A stretch of 64,000 nucleotides of DNA from Tridacna crocea (Eukaryota; Mollusca; Bivalvia; Cardiida; Cardiidae), in NCBI GenBank assembly GCA_943736015.1, contig OX031058.1, positions 5,604,001 to 5,668,000 of the forward strand. Direction: 5' to 3'. The notes under the pieces are model-generated. The model saw nothing but the letters and a program-made list of their open reading frames with translations, was not told where the DNA came from and did not search any database. A program made the translations under genes and the position numbers. Shown here one piece after another: positions 43,952 to 54,509 of this stretch (position 1 is the stretch's first letter; the number at the start of each line of letters is the position of its first letter).

Positions 43952-44075
43952 TTAACAACCGTCTTCATCATTAGATAAACTGGTCCTTTACCAAAAGCAA
44001 AAAAGTTTAGATTCAGGTCAGCTTGCACGGCCTGCGCAGACTGACCTACGTGAATACTTTTTGCAAATCTATTAA

Positions 44076-44295
44076 CCCATTACCACACAATCCCTACTTT
44101 TGACGACCCTGAGAAAGGAGCCTTTAGAAAACATTGTGGGAAAAGGAGAAAATGCTGGTAACCAGCATTTTCTCCTTTTCCCACAATGTTTTCTACCCTT
44201 CACAAAACAATTTCAAATTTTCAGTCACTTTTATTTAGTCGTCTGCAAATACTTTCGATTTAGACAAGCCTAATATATTGTCGCTTGGTAATGAG
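44076..44295 (+). mobile_element. Family A MITE nested in family C (220 bp)
   Basis: TTAA 44072-44075 and 44296-44299. The empty site ATTAA-(A/G)CC is seen in other family C copies. Confidence 0.93.
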
Positions 44296-44326
44296 TTAAA
44301 CCACCTTTCCACAGGGCATGGCTCAT

Positions 44327-44639
44327 TTTGCACGTGTCTTAAAGAAGCCAAATGGAATATGAAGTAAAAGGAAAAATACAGCCGCAAGATGACTTTGTAC
44401 TCAGAACAAAATACAACTGTCCTGCTCTGTTCTGTTTTGAATGATTTGCATGCGCTGAAACTTTACAGAATCAATACGCATCGTATTTCCGGTATTTTTG
44501 AAAGAGATGGGAAATTTTAGATCGAACGTGTCGTGTAGACGAAATACTCCTTTTCACGTAATGTTTCACCACTGTACTGCTAAACGAATCAAATGAAATT
44601 TTCCAGTCAATAAGGCAAACTTAAACTAGAGTTATCACT
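44327..44639. other. Nothing recognised
   Basis: No exon or family. Confidence 0.4.
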
Positions 44640-44764
44640 GAAAGCCAGCGCTTTGACAGAAACAGGCAATTACTAGTATTTTGTACACAGACGGACACAC
44701 GGGCGGACAACAGGCTGAATCCTGTATACCCCCGAAAACATTCGTTTTGCGGGGGTATAATCAT
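44640..44764 (+). repeat. (ACGG)-containing repeat end with GGGGGTATA hairpin
   Basis: CACAGACGGACACACGGGCG followed by TATACCCCCGAAAAC / GTTTTGCGGGGGTATA. It resembles the end near 11750. Confidence 0.7.
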
Positions 44765-44812
44765 GCTATTTCAAGATCCGTATTGCAGAAAGTACTCGCC
44801 TCATCGGAAATG

Positions 44813-44875
44813 GTAAATCGAAGATCAGAATGCACGTGCTGTGCAATCTTATCTTGATCTACACGTTCTGCAAAA
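44813..44875 (-). mobile_element. Family B hairpin
   Basis: ATCGAAGATCAGAATGCACG / GTGCAATCTTATCTTGATCT. Confidence 0.68.
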
Positions 44876-45094
44876 ATAAGCTGATTCGGTCACAAGTGCC
44901 TATGGGTAAATAATCAATTGGCTTCCATTAAACCTTAATTTAACCGAGGAATGACTAAGAAGTGATTGCGAAAGTCTGCACTTTTTATATAGTGTCTGCG
45001 TGCGTAGCTATATACGTATGCATTAATTTAATCATGTCATATACTATAAGTGTCTTATACATTTGTGTCCGTCCTTTACTGCGCCAGATCTGGT

Positions 45095-45160
45095 TTAATG
45101 ATTGCTTTTGCGGACAGTGTATATCAAGATAAAACTGCAGAGAATTTTCATACTGCTTTG
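45095..45160 (+). mobile_element. Family B, left-arm fragment
   Basis: GCTTTTGCGGACAGTGTATA, then an unpaired arm. Confidence 0.55.
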
Positions 45161-45194
45161 TCTCAGAATGTCTTGAATAAATCGAATGGAAATC

Positions 45195-45455
45195 TTGTAC
45201 TTGTATTGGAGTTTAACGCCATTTTAACAGCTAAGGTCATATCATGGCGGTCAGTGACGCACCCATGTGTTTCCTGGCTTTCCCATTACCAGTACTGACA
45301 CAACTTCCTTTCCAAAGCCAATGAGTACATTTCTCACATGAATCAGAAGTAAGATGCTAAACATCGCCGGAAATAAAGTTAGCCGCAACCGGGTATCGAA
45401 CCCGAAAATTCCAGGTCACGAGTGAGAACCGCTAACCACTGAGCTAGCCGGGCAT
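45195..45455 (-). mobile_element. tRNA-derived SINE, type 2, near complete
   Basis: On the minus strand: GCCCGGCTAGCTCAGTGG (A box), GGGTTCGATACCCGG (B box), ACTTTATTTCCGGCG, CCAGGAAACACATGGGTGC, CATGATATGACCTTAGC, and tail GGCGTTAAACTCC. Confidence 0.87.
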
Positions 45456-45466
45456 TTATCAAATGG

Positions 45467-45683
45467 TGTCCACACAGTCCAAACTTTAAACGACCTTGAG
45501 AACGAAGCCTTTTGAAAACATTGTGGGAAAAGAAAAAATGATGGTAACAAGCATTTTCTCCTTTTCCCACAATGTTTTTTACCCATCTAAAAACATATTT
45601 CAATTTTTAGCTCATTTCATTTTTTTCGTCTGCTAATGGTTTCAATTTCAACTAGTTCAAAAAATTTGTTGTTTGGTAAAGAG
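45467..45683 (+). mobile_element. Family A MITE
   Basis: Hairpin 45518-45580 with one base lost on each side of AAAGAAAAAATG; right TTAA 45684-45687. Confidence 0.82.
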
Positions 45684-45807
45684 TTAAAGATCAGACTTCA
45701 CTTTAATATATACACATATTCCGATCATAGACGTCAATGTCCACCACAGCAAAAGCTAAGAATATTGACATTTTATTGAATGAATGATAATCTAACTACG
45801 TATTTAA

Positions 45808-46014
45808 CCCTAAACCCACTAAGTAAGTAAAATGGAATGTTCATGCTTATATCAAAAAACGCAAAATGTTACTATTTCAAGCCTATTTTGGATAAAGAAA
45901 TATCTCCTGATCCGACTGTGTGGATCGAAGATTAGACTGCATGTTCTGTGTAGTCTTATCTTGATCTACACTATCCGCAAAAGGTCGTTAAATCGTGATG
46001 AGCAACCTTAAGGA
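45808..46014 (-). mobile_element. Family B MITE, full length (207 bp)
   Basis: TTAA 45804-45807 and 46015-46018; ends CCCTAAACCCAC / ACCTTAAGGA; hairpin 45915-45980. Confidence 0.86.
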
Positions 46015-46018
46015 TTAA

Positions 46019-46490
46019 CACTGAATTCAAACCTACACCTTCACAGCAAGAATCCAGACCCTTTTCTGGCGAGAAAATCTCAATTTCTGGCAAATAGAAA
46101 GTAATGAAATGTAGACAATAATTATGTTAGATAAGAAACCAATGTGACAGACAGACAAAAATAACCCAATCATGGGGTCTTGCTACTTTTGTGACAATGC
46201 TTTTAAATATCAGTCACCGAAAGATATATCAAACAAATGATATTGAGTAGGCTATAGTTAATCAGTGCTTAAGGATGTGTTCCGGTGAAGCGTTTTAATC
46301 AAATACGTCATAAATTTTAATCAGATGAAATAAGTATTACCATTTACGGAAGTACGAGTCGACTCTTGAAGTGCTGAACTCAAGTGCAGTCACTTTTGCT
46401 GGAAAATAAGATCGAACTCGATACCAAGACCTCTGATCTGCACTTTTCGTACAAGCTTAAGATGGCAAGATTTTTGCATGGGCCTGTCTT
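46019..46490. other. Nothing recognised
   Basis: No exon or family; short frames only. Confidence 0.4.
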
Positions 46491-46496
46491 ATCTCA

Positions 46497-46735
46497 CTAT
46501 CACGCTACAAACTATGTAGATCTTACAAAATTGAAAGCATTTGCATACAATGATTCATTTGTGGCTCCAACTAATAAAATTTGCCAATGAGAGAGTAGAA
46601 AACATTGTGAGAAAAGGAGAAAATGCTGGTTTTCAGCATTTTCTCCTTTTCCCACAATGTTTTCAGCAGGCGTTTTCCTCAGAATCGTTTACTTACTTAT
46701 ATCCCTCTGTTTGTTTCTTTTGCTAAGAATGAAGG
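46497..46735 (-). mobile_element. Family A MITE
   Basis: Hairpin 46598-46665 with loop GGTTTTC. Confidence 0.78.
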
Positions 46736-46800
46736 CCAGGATCAGCATGCATACTGGTGCAATCTGATCTTGATCAACGTTCGACACTTTATTTAATGAT
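46736..46800. mobile_element. Family B hairpin, decayed
   Basis: GGATCAGCATGCATACTGGT / GCAATCTGATCTTGATCAAC. Confidence 0.5.
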
Positions 46801-46811
46801 TCATACGTTCA

Positions 46812-46990
46812 ACTCTTCCCCAAACGACAAGATTTTAGACACGTCGAAAATTAAGGCATTTGCAGACGAAAAGCAATAGGAAGCCAAAACAATAGGATTG
46901 AAATCAAAAAAAGGTTAGAAAACATTCTGGGATGCTGGTTACCAATATGTTCTCCTTTTTGCCACAATAATTTCATTACTTCCCGCTAGA
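46812..46990 (-). mobile_element. Family A MITE, hairpin eroded
   Basis: ACTCTTCCCCAAACGACAAG start; only ATGCTGGTTACCAATATG remains of the hairpin centre. Confidence 0.65.
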
Positions 46991-47615
46991 TGGCATTCTA
47001 CAAATACTATCCATCTAATTTGGGCATCCTGTGTATAGAACCAGACTACTTTTCTACGCGACAACGGTTACTTTGAATTTCAAATTAAAATAAATAAGAC
47101 ATAATTATATCTTCGAAGAATATGACATGCGCAGACAACGCAATATTTTACGTGACTTATTCCCCGGGGTAAACAAACAAATAAATAAACAAACAAACAG
47201 CCCGGAAAGCATATGTGGTAACGGGCTAACGTAAATAGATATATCCTGGACGGTGTTTGTCTGAGTGTGGTTAGGGTTCTCTATATACATGTATAGATCT
47301 ACATGTATTTTCAAAATACACATACTATATGCCTGTACTATTACGTAATGTGTCTAAGTGCAGAAATCATTTCTTACCGCTTGACAAGACTTAATATATA
47401 TAGTTATCAAAAACGGAAAATATTTGCCGACAACAATTTTTTAGGATCAGTGTGTAAATCGGTTCAGTGTAATCTTTATCTACACTTTTCCACACCTTGT
47501 TTCATTTGTCCAAATGTTTATCGTAACAAAATAGATCCAAACTGTTATTTTAATCCTACACAGCAAGGACTATTTATATATCTTAAAATACGTATATTAT
47601 TACTTGATTTAGCGT
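46991..47615. other. Nothing recognised
   Basis: A short AAATAAATAAACAAACAAAC run lies at 47178. Confidence 0.4.
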
Positions 47616-47617
47616 TT

Positions 47618-47861
47618 ATGTGGTAAAAGAGGGCTTAATGCATCAATCTTTATATAAGAATTAATTCATACAATCTATTTTGTTTAAAAACAGGTTGAAT
47701 CATTGGGTAGACTCATCCTTCGACATACGATGTTAAAGAATAATGACCAATAGCAAAAAGTTTTGACTCAGGTCAGCCTGCGCGGACTGCGCAGGCTGAC
47801 CTGAGTCGAAACTTTTCGCAAATCAAATCAAACCCCCCTTTTTTTACAAAGCATGTTTCAA
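47618..47861 (+). mobile_element. Family C element
   Basis: Hairpin 47755-47820: AAAAAGTTTTGACTCAGGTC / GACCTGAGTCGAAACTTTT. The inner change CCCAGG to CTCAGG is matched by CCTGAG. Confidence 0.85.
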
Positions 47862-47929
47862 AATATCAAATACGTATGCTAATAACTTAATTGTAATATT
47901 ACGTAATGTATTTACGTGAATGGATTTAT

Positions 47930-48155
47930 TCTTTACCTCACAGCAAGACTTTAGACTTATCAAGTTGAAAAAAATTGCAAGCGACAAAACTAGATATGAA
48001 TCAAGTGTATAGAGTTGTCTGTTGAAAATGTTGAAAATATTGTAAGAAAAGAAGTAAATGCTGGTTACTAGCATTTTAACCTTGTTCATTAGTGTTTTAA
48101 AAAAACATCCCTCCACAAAAGGGTTGTTTTATCACGAGATTGTTTGTAAAGTATT
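47930..48155 (-). mobile_element. Family A MITE, diverged
   Basis: TTCTTTACCTCACAGC start; hairpin 48035-48090 imperfect. Confidence 0.68.
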
Positions 48156-48677
48156 AAAAGTGTACTGAAATCTGCCCAAACGCATGGACATTTTATTTTT
48201 TACCAAAAACATATTCCTAATTCCTATTCAAATTCCTAAAAGTTTTAGGGATAGTAAGTCTTTATTCCAATGCCTCTTTCATGGCCGTGTCACACAGCCG
48301 TTGACGTATAAATTTCGGACGATTTACGCATAAAAATTGAAAAATCTGGATTTATACGCGGCGATAATAGAAAACTTAGTGGTTATACGTGAAATTTTGA
48401 CAGATGAATTAAGCAAGAATGACGCAGAAACTACGTGTAACTTACGCATGAAACACGAATAAACCGCGCAAAGAACACGCATATCAACGGAAAAGCCAAT
48501 TTTCTAGATAATGAAACACGCATAAACACGAAAGAAATTCGTATGATTTACGCATGCTCCGCTTACAGATCGCGTAAGTTTTACGCATGAATCGCGCATG
48601 TTCCGCGCGTGCTCCGCGTCTGCAACTTTTGTATAAACTTGCCACCTCCGCTGCACTTCTTCACAAACCACTGATCG

Positions 48678-48890
48678 TCATTTCTCATCTCCACCATCAA
48701 TCTGTCCTAGATCCAAAGTTCGAATCTTCTCCCACGCCTTCTTCTCCTCCTGTGGTTCAGGATCTGCTGGAGCTGGACCAGTTGGTTGTTGTGCTGCTGA
48801 AGGATGAAGGCAAGAACTTCTCTGTGTTGGGGATTCATGATCTCCTCTCTTGGATGGCATACGACCGAGATGTGAACTCATGGACGGCAT
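48678..48890 (-). CDS. Small ORF inside the TIR element, unknown
   Basis: A 70-codon frame begins MPSMSSHLGRMPSKRGDHES and continues with a P/Q/E-rich part (PTGPAPADPEPQEEKKAWEK). It starts about 40 bp downstream of a TATATAAA box on the same strand. Base composition differs sharply from the AT-rich surroundings. I do not recognise the protein. It may be a truncated element gene or a captured host fragment, and the overlapping plus-strand frame is probably its shadow. Confidence 0.4.
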   Translation of the reverse strand: MPSMSSHLGRMPSKRGDHESPTQRSSCLHPSAAQQPTGPAPADPEPQEEKKAWEKIRTLDLGQIDGGDEK

Positions 48891-48925
48891 AATGGAGACT
48901 GAGGCAGCGGTCCGAAATCGACCGG

Positions 48926-48933
48926 TTTATATA
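48926..48933 (-). promoter_or_regulatory. TATA box of the element ORF
   Basis: TATATAAA on the minus strand, followed about 36 bp later by ATG at 48890. Transcription starting 25-30 bp after it would give a very short leader. Confidence 0.45.
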
Positions 48934-49479
48934 CCCTGTCCCCATACGCGTTTCTTGCGTGAAGCATGCGTGATTCCAGCGTAAATCTAGCGTATTTCAT
49001 CCGTTTTTATCAGTGATCCATGCGTAATGTGTGTAGTTTCTAAGCGGTATACGCGAAATATAAGTGATACATCTGCGATACATGAGTGTTATATCCGTGA
49101 AAGGTTCGTTAAACATGCGCGGACATACGTGGAATGATCGTGAAAATTGCCAACTTTGCGTATGTATCGCGCACATACGCGTATGAATTACGCACGAATT
49201 ACTTAAGAACTACGTAAAAACTACGTAAATTACGCATAGATCGCGTAAATCCAAACAGTCGAAAAATTTTGTGCAGCTCAAAACCGTTTTCGCGTATGTC
49301 CACGTATGCTCACCCTGGACTCCACTCGCTGCGCACAGAGACGAATGAAATGCGCATGAAAAACGTATGAATTACGTATATCGCGCATGTATTGCGTATC
49401 TCCGCGTATGCCTCAAATTTTATACGTAGTTTATGCGTAATTTATGCGTAAGTGCTGTGTGACACGGCCTTCAGGTTGA

Positions 49480-49672
49480 ATGAGAGAGAGAGAGAGAGGA
49501 ACAAAGAGAGAAAGGGACAGAGAGGGAGACAGACAGAGAGAGACACAGAGAGAGAAAGAGGGAGGAAGGGACGGACGGACGGACGGACGGACAGACGAAA
49601 TTGCTGCTGCTACTGATGATAACGATGACTATGCTACTGCTGATGATGATAATCATGATGATGATGATCATG
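49480..49672. repeat. (AG)n, (ACGG)n and (GAT)n simple repeats
   Basis: GAGA-rich to 49570, ACGG repeats to 49590, then GAT/GCT triplets. Confidence 0.9.
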
Positions 49673-49980
49673 AGCATGAATTTCTATTTCTTTTGAACAG
49701 AAAGAACTGCGGTCTATTTTCAGTATGCTATACCATTATGATACCCATTGACACGAGAGAAAATGATTGCTTTTTATGGCTTATAAGTAACTTAGTTATG
49801 TGGTTCATCAGTTAAGTGTGGGTCAACCACAAAAGTTAATCATGCGGTATGTTCTTTTTCTCTTTGTTGATCAAAACTGTATTAATTGGAAAGCAATTTA
49901 TGTCTATCCCAAATTCCCACTGTTGAGGGATATGTACTTATTGACCTTTCCTTGAAACATATAATTGCTATAATTGACCT

Positions 49981-50234
49981 TCAACACGTAAAAAGGGGCA
50001 TTCGGACATTTGCGTAAAGTGTCGTTTCGGATCAGCCTGCGCAGTACGAGCAGGCTAATCCGAAACGACACTTTCCGTTTTTTTATGTTATTTTCTGTTT
50101 TGCGCAACTCTACTGTAGCACAAAACCTAATGTAGTCGTGCAGTGTCGTCTTGGATTAGCCTGCACGGACTGCGCAGGCTGATCCGAAACGACACTTTAC
50201 GCAAATGTCAGAATGCCCCTTTTTGCATGTTGCA
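49981..50234. mobile_element. Family D double-hairpin element
   Basis: Ends CAACACGTAAAAAGGGGC / GCCCCTTTTTGCATGTTG. Hairpins at 50020-50073 and 50144-50200 have the GATCAGCCTGCGC core. Confidence 0.87.
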
Positions 50235-50269
50235 CGTCATATAATGAAAATATAACTTTCAGGCCGAAA

Positions 50270-50431
50270 GTGGTAAGCAAGATTTTGCTATTTCAGAGGT
50301 CCTTTTTCTAGGAAAAGATGTCTTCATATCGGACAGTGTAGATCCAAGATCAGACTGCACTTTCTGTGCAGTCTGATCTTGATCTACACTGTCCGCAAAA
50401 GGTTCTTGAGTAACGCTTAACAGCCTAAGGA
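50270..50431 (-). mobile_element. Family B MITE
   Basis: Hairpin 50332-50396; ACGCTTAACAGCCTAAGGA ends at TTAA 50432-50435. Confidence 0.82.
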
Positions 50432-50499
50432 TTAATTCAATTGTTTGTAATTCTATCTTGATGTTGATTTTTCTGAATCAATGACATACAACAAAACAA

Positions 50500-50610
50500 G
50501 GAGCCACTTAGTGCACTTTTGTGGGCTGTTGTGCACTTTTGTGGACTAAGCAGATCGAAGATCAGTCTAGACTGTACTTGCAGTGTGATCTTGGCTCTAC
50601 ACTGTCATCT
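50500..50610 (+). mobile_element. Family B variant, diverged
   Basis: GTGCACTTTTGTGG occurs twice in place of the usual left arm, followed by a weak GATCAG...CTGATC-type hairpin. Confidence 0.55.
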
Positions 50611-50774
50611 GGTGTGTTAGATTATACGGAGTTGTTTTGGAGTTGAAAATATACTGTATTTGTCTTTTCTACTGAACTTTGTTCGATCTATGTACTTTAA
50701 TATACGAGTTAAAATGGTTCTAATGGATGTCAGACAAAAAAAATAAATAGTTCACGTTAACAAAGATAGATACA

Positions 50775-51035
50775 TGAAGAAGAAGAAGAAGAAGAAAAAG
50801 AAAACAAGAGGAAGAAGAAAAAAGAAAACAATTGGAAGACGAAAAGGATGAAGAAAGACAAAGTATAAGAAGATCAAGTGGAAAAAATAGAAGAAGAAGA
50901 AAAAAAAACATGAGGAAGAAGGAAGAAAGAAAAGAAAAAAACAAGAGGAAGACGAAAAGGAAGACGAAAGAAGAAGAAGAAGAAGAAGAAGAAGAAGATG
51001 ATGATGATGATGATGGATGATGATGATGATGCAAA
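50775..51035. repeat. (GAA)n then (GAT)n microsatellite
   Basis: Purine-rich GAA/GGAA tract changing to ATG repeats; the Lys/Glu- and Ser-rich frames here are not genes. Confidence 0.9.
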
Positions 51036-51144
51036 AAAGAAGAGCTGGTGCATTTTGAATTTTGCGTCTGTCTGCTCCCTGATTTGGAAAAAAGAAAGAT
51101 TATGTTGTGTATCTGTTTGAATGAAGAAATAGAGGATATTAAAT

Positions 51145-51690
51145 ATTTTGTTTTTTTCGGTGAAAGATCGAAATTTATTTCATCGAGTGAACACCATCGG
51201 TAATATTTTTACGAGTGGCGCAGCCACGAGTGAAAATATTGCCGATGGTGTTCACGAAATTTATTTCATCGAGTGAACACCATCGGTAATATTTTTACGA
51301 GTGGCGCAGCCACGAGTGAAAATATTGCCGATGGTGTTCACGAGATGAAATAAATTTAGATCTTTCACCGAAAAAAACAAATAATCTATTTATTTCATGC
51401 TGTTAACCCTTTCTGTGAGGAGCTTTATCAAAATCCAGTACGGTTCTTTTCCGTTATTCCCCGTGGCGTACCCCTCCCGCATAGCAAAGTATTACAGTAT
51501 TACGTCAAGTGCGAGAAATATAAGGTATATGACGTCATATTTCCCATCTGGTTGTTAGGCACGTGCAATTTACCTAGGCAACAAGAACGTGAAAATCGGT
51601 ATTTTCACTGGTGGTACCAGTGTAAAATCGAAAAATATTTTCACTGCTATTTCTCGATATCCTACCGGAAAGCATGAATAAATATTTCTT
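51145..51690 (-). mobile_element. Family H foldback with 86-bp internal duplication
   Basis: TTTTTTCGGTGAAAGATCG (51151) pairs with GATCTTTCACCGAAAAAA (51360). An 86-bp block (AAATTTATTTCATCGAGTGA to GATGGTGTTCACG), itself palindromic around GTGGCGCAGCCAC, occurs at 51171 and 51257. The body to 51670 is the reverse complement of 41265. Confidence 0.85.
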
Positions 51691-51724
51691 TGACTGGTCT
51701 TTCACTTTTCTGTCGCTAAGTGTG

Positions 51725-51800
51725 ATGTTATGCACTTTTGCAGATTTCAGATCAAGATCAACCTGGATAGAATGCTTAGCCCAACTTGATACTGGATTTG
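51725..51800 (+). mobile_element. Family B remnant
   Basis: GCTAAGTGTGATGTTATGCA, TTTCAGATCAAGATCAACCT. Confidence 0.4.
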
Positions 51801-52190
51801 AACTTTGGAATAAGGTTTAAAGCGGTCCGAACGGAAGATCTTTGAATTCGTATTACCGGTATTTGGTTTGGTTTCGTTTTCAAAATTGCCTGCTTTTCCT
51901 AGGATTTACAAGTACCTATTAGAAGGATAAGGATAATATACCAAAATGAAAACAAAAGAATAAATAATGAAAGTTCTGATTGCCTTTTCTCCAAAAAAAG
52001 CGAGGTCGATCAATCCGGTCAATGTCAATGCTACTGTACATGTATATATTATCATTTCACATACAGGTTTCAAATTAGCATTTTTTTTTTCTTCCCACAT
52101 TTCAATCGCGGAAGTGGGATATTGATCGAAATTCGTTAGCAGATTATTTTTTTTCCTCAAAAAAAAAATATATTTTACGATCCAGAGGAA
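51801..52190. other. Nothing recognised
   Basis: No exon or family; poly-T and poly-A near 52080 and 52160. Confidence 0.4.
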
Positions 52191-52194
52191 ATAG

Positions 52195-52273
52195 ATTTTT
52201 GAAAACATCGTGGGAAAAGGAGAAAATGCTCCATTTCCAACGATGTTTTCAGTACTTTCACTTATAAAATCGT
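52195..52273 (-). mobile_element. Family A fragment
   Basis: GAAAACATCGTGGGAAAAGG with a shortened second arm CCAACGATGTTTTC; the base of the stem is changed on both sides (ATCG/CGAT). Confidence 0.6.
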
Positions 52274-52277
52274 TTAA

Positions 52278-52499
52278 CCCATTACTACACAATCCCTACT
52301 TTTGACGCCCCTGAGAAAGAAGCCTTTAGAAAACATTGTGGGAAAAGGAGAAAATGCTGGTACCAGCATTTTCTCCTTTCCCACAATGTTTTTCTACCCT
52401 TCACAAAAGAAATTTTTCAAATTCTCTGTCACTTTTATTTTGTCGTCTGCATATGCTTTCAATTTGGACCAGTCTTAAATATTGTCGTTTGGTAATGAG
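52278..52499 (+). mobile_element. Family A MITE, full length
   Basis: TTAA 52274-52277 and 52500-52503; hairpin 52332-52392. Confidence 0.9.
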
Positions 52500-52503
52500 T
52501 TAA

Positions 52504-52575
52504 CGAAGTCAAATTTAATATGTCGTCTGAAAATGCTTTCAATATGGACAAGTCTTAAGTTTTATTTCTTGAGTT
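52504..52575 (+). mobile_element. Family A right-end fragment
   Basis: TATGTCGTCTGAAAATGCTT repeats the end of the preceding copy and finishes at GAGTTAA. Confidence 0.65.
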
Positions 52576-52940
52576 AAGCTGCCTTTGTTCAAATGAGTGG
52601 GAAAAGTAAATATAGAAAAATAAGTAAAAGGCAGAATGATCTTTTTATAGATGTATTATATGTAAAACTTTATTGTTGTGAAATAAACATTATAACAACA
52701 GTCTATAAATAACTTATCATTGCCATTTCAATTCGACTACATTTGAATCAATTTTAGAATTGTTACTTTTTTAAAAGACACATCTTTACTCCTTTTCATA
52801 CAGTATTTTTACCCAATTAATCTTTATCTTGTGAAGTTATAATCATTCTGGTACCTTCATGCCAAATGCTGTCCCTGACGGTTGCAAGGTTGGGCAGATT
52901 CCGATGGATAGAAAATGTTTTAAATTTTCTAAAGGCTTTC
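52576..52940. other. Nothing recognised
   Basis: AT-rich. Confidence 0.4.
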
Positions 52941-52944
52941 AAAG

Positions 52945-53430
52945 AAATAACTGTTTATTTCATGCTTTCCGGTAGGATATCGAGAAATACATGTAGCAGT
53001 GAAAATATTTTTCGATATTCCACTGGTACGACCAGTGAAAATACCGATTTTTATATTCTAGTTACCTTGTTAAATTGCCCGTGACTCACAACCAGATTGA
53101 AATATGACATCATTCACCTTACATTTCTCGCGCTTGACGTAATATTGTAATGCGTTGCTATGCGGGAGGGATACGCCACGGGGAATAACTGAAAATAACT
53201 ATACTGCACTTTGACAAAGCTCCTCCCAGAAAGGGATAAAAGCATAAAATAAATAGGTTTTTTTTCGGTGAAAGATCGAAATTTATTTCATGAAGTGAAC
53301 ACCATCGGTAATATTTTCATTCGTGGCTGCGCCACTCGTAAAGATATTACCGATAGTGTTCACTCGATGAAATAAATTTGGATCTTTCACTGACAAAAAG
53401 AAACACAAATATCCTATATCCATTTCCGGT
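52945..53430 (+). mobile_element. Family H foldback element
   Basis: TTTCATGCTTTCCGGTAGGA start; foldback TTTTTTCGGTGAAAGATCG / GATCTTTCACTGACAAAAA with CGTGGCTGCGCCACTCG at its centre. Confidence 0.83.
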
Positions 53431-53601
53431 TTCAAATCGAAGGCAAATCACTTGAGTTTCTTTATCCCTTTCTCTACGATATTGCATATTCTAATTGTGC
53501 TGTAAAGACATTGTAAGATCAAGATCTGATTTGGACCTATAAAGTATAATAGAGTGCGTGATACTATATTTAAGCATAAAGTAAAATGCACTGACTTTTA
53601 A

Positions 53602-53821
53602 CTCTTTGCCACACAATGACCCCTTTTAACGACCCTGAGAAAGAAGCCTAATTAAACATTGTGGGAAAAGGAGAAAATGCTGGTGACCAGCATTTTCTCC
53701 TTTTCCCACAAAGTTTTTTTATCCTATCAAAGAAAAATCGCATCATTTGAGACACTTCGAAATTGTCGTCTGCAAATGCTTTCATTTGGACAGGTCTAAA
53801 ATTTTGCTATGTGGTAAAGGG
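53602..53821 (+). mobile_element. Family A MITE, full length (220 bp)
   Basis: TTAA 53598-53601 and 53822-53825; hairpin 53655-53715. Confidence 0.9.
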
Positions 53822-53867
53822 TTAAGCAGATGACTATTCCTGACGAAATGGAACTTATGGTTGTTTT

Positions 53868-54062
53868 AATCTAATGCCAAACAATGAGGTTTTGTAAAGA
53901 CCCTAGAAAGCATTTAAAAACATCGCAGAAAACAGCATTTTCTCCATTTCTGACAATGTATTTATCGTTCCAAGAACAAATGGCAGGTATTTTATTTGTG
54001 TTATCGTCAGTCACGATGCTTTCAGTTCGACAAGTCTGAATCCTATTGGTATGTTAAAGAGT
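53868..54062 (+). mobile_element. Family A MITE, decayed
   Basis: ATGCCAAACAATGAGGTTTT start; the hairpin has lost its left arm. Confidence 0.58.
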
Positions 54063-54505
54063 CGAATTTACAAACCGTTCAAACTCACGTTCTGCTTTGT
54101 TCTAAAAATCTTTCTAAATTTCACCGAAACATAATTAAAAAAAAAAAGCTAAGTTTTCAAATCAGAAATTGTGTAACATACTAACCCAAGATAGCTGTTT
54201 AGAATTCTTGGTGAATGTGGGCCCAAACATTACAAGTCATTTGGTATAAAATAATTTATGATCTTTTCTTCATTTACAGATCTGTGTTTTGCCATTTATT
54301 GAAACGGAAGGACAACTGTGCTTTATCTACAGCTGTTGTCATAGATATTAGATCTTTGGCAGGACCATAGTTCGAATCTTTGTTTCATCATTTATAATTA
54401 AAGGAAACCGCAACCATGACCAATAAACCACAGGCGCTCCACCATAAAGTGTAGTCTTATATGGCAGGTTTTAGGTATGTTCCAGTAATCTGTGTGAATG
54501 AACTT
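54063..54505. other. Nothing recognised
   Basis: No exon or family. Confidence 0.4.
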
Positions 54506-54509
54506 TTAA

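Larger units (their letters stand above)
43631..44326 (+). mobile_element. Family C element carrying two family A inserts
   Basis: The left end TGAACCATACTCTGACAAAA, hairpin 44004-44064 and right end CACAGGGCATGGCTCA are those of family C. Removing 43732-43955 and 44076-44299, each an A copy plus one TTAA, leaves an element of about 248 bp with the normal family C order. Confidence 0.88.
48282..49469 (-). mobile_element. 1.19-kb TIR element with internal ORF
   Basis: Termini TGGCCGTGTCACACAGC and GCTGTGTGACACGGCC are inverted, with a possible TTCA duplication at 48278-48281 and 49470-49473. About 300 bp at each side is packed with irregular TTACGCAT, TACGCGTA and CGCATGAA motifs. The centre (48600-48900) is much more GC-rich and coding-like. 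I recognise no transposase, so this is a non-autonomous DNA transposon whose superfamily is not determined. Confidence 0.8.

Noticed and set aside
50720..51034. Ser/Phe/Leu-rich and Lys/Glu-rich frames
   Set aside because: Both strands of a GAA/GAT microsatellite.
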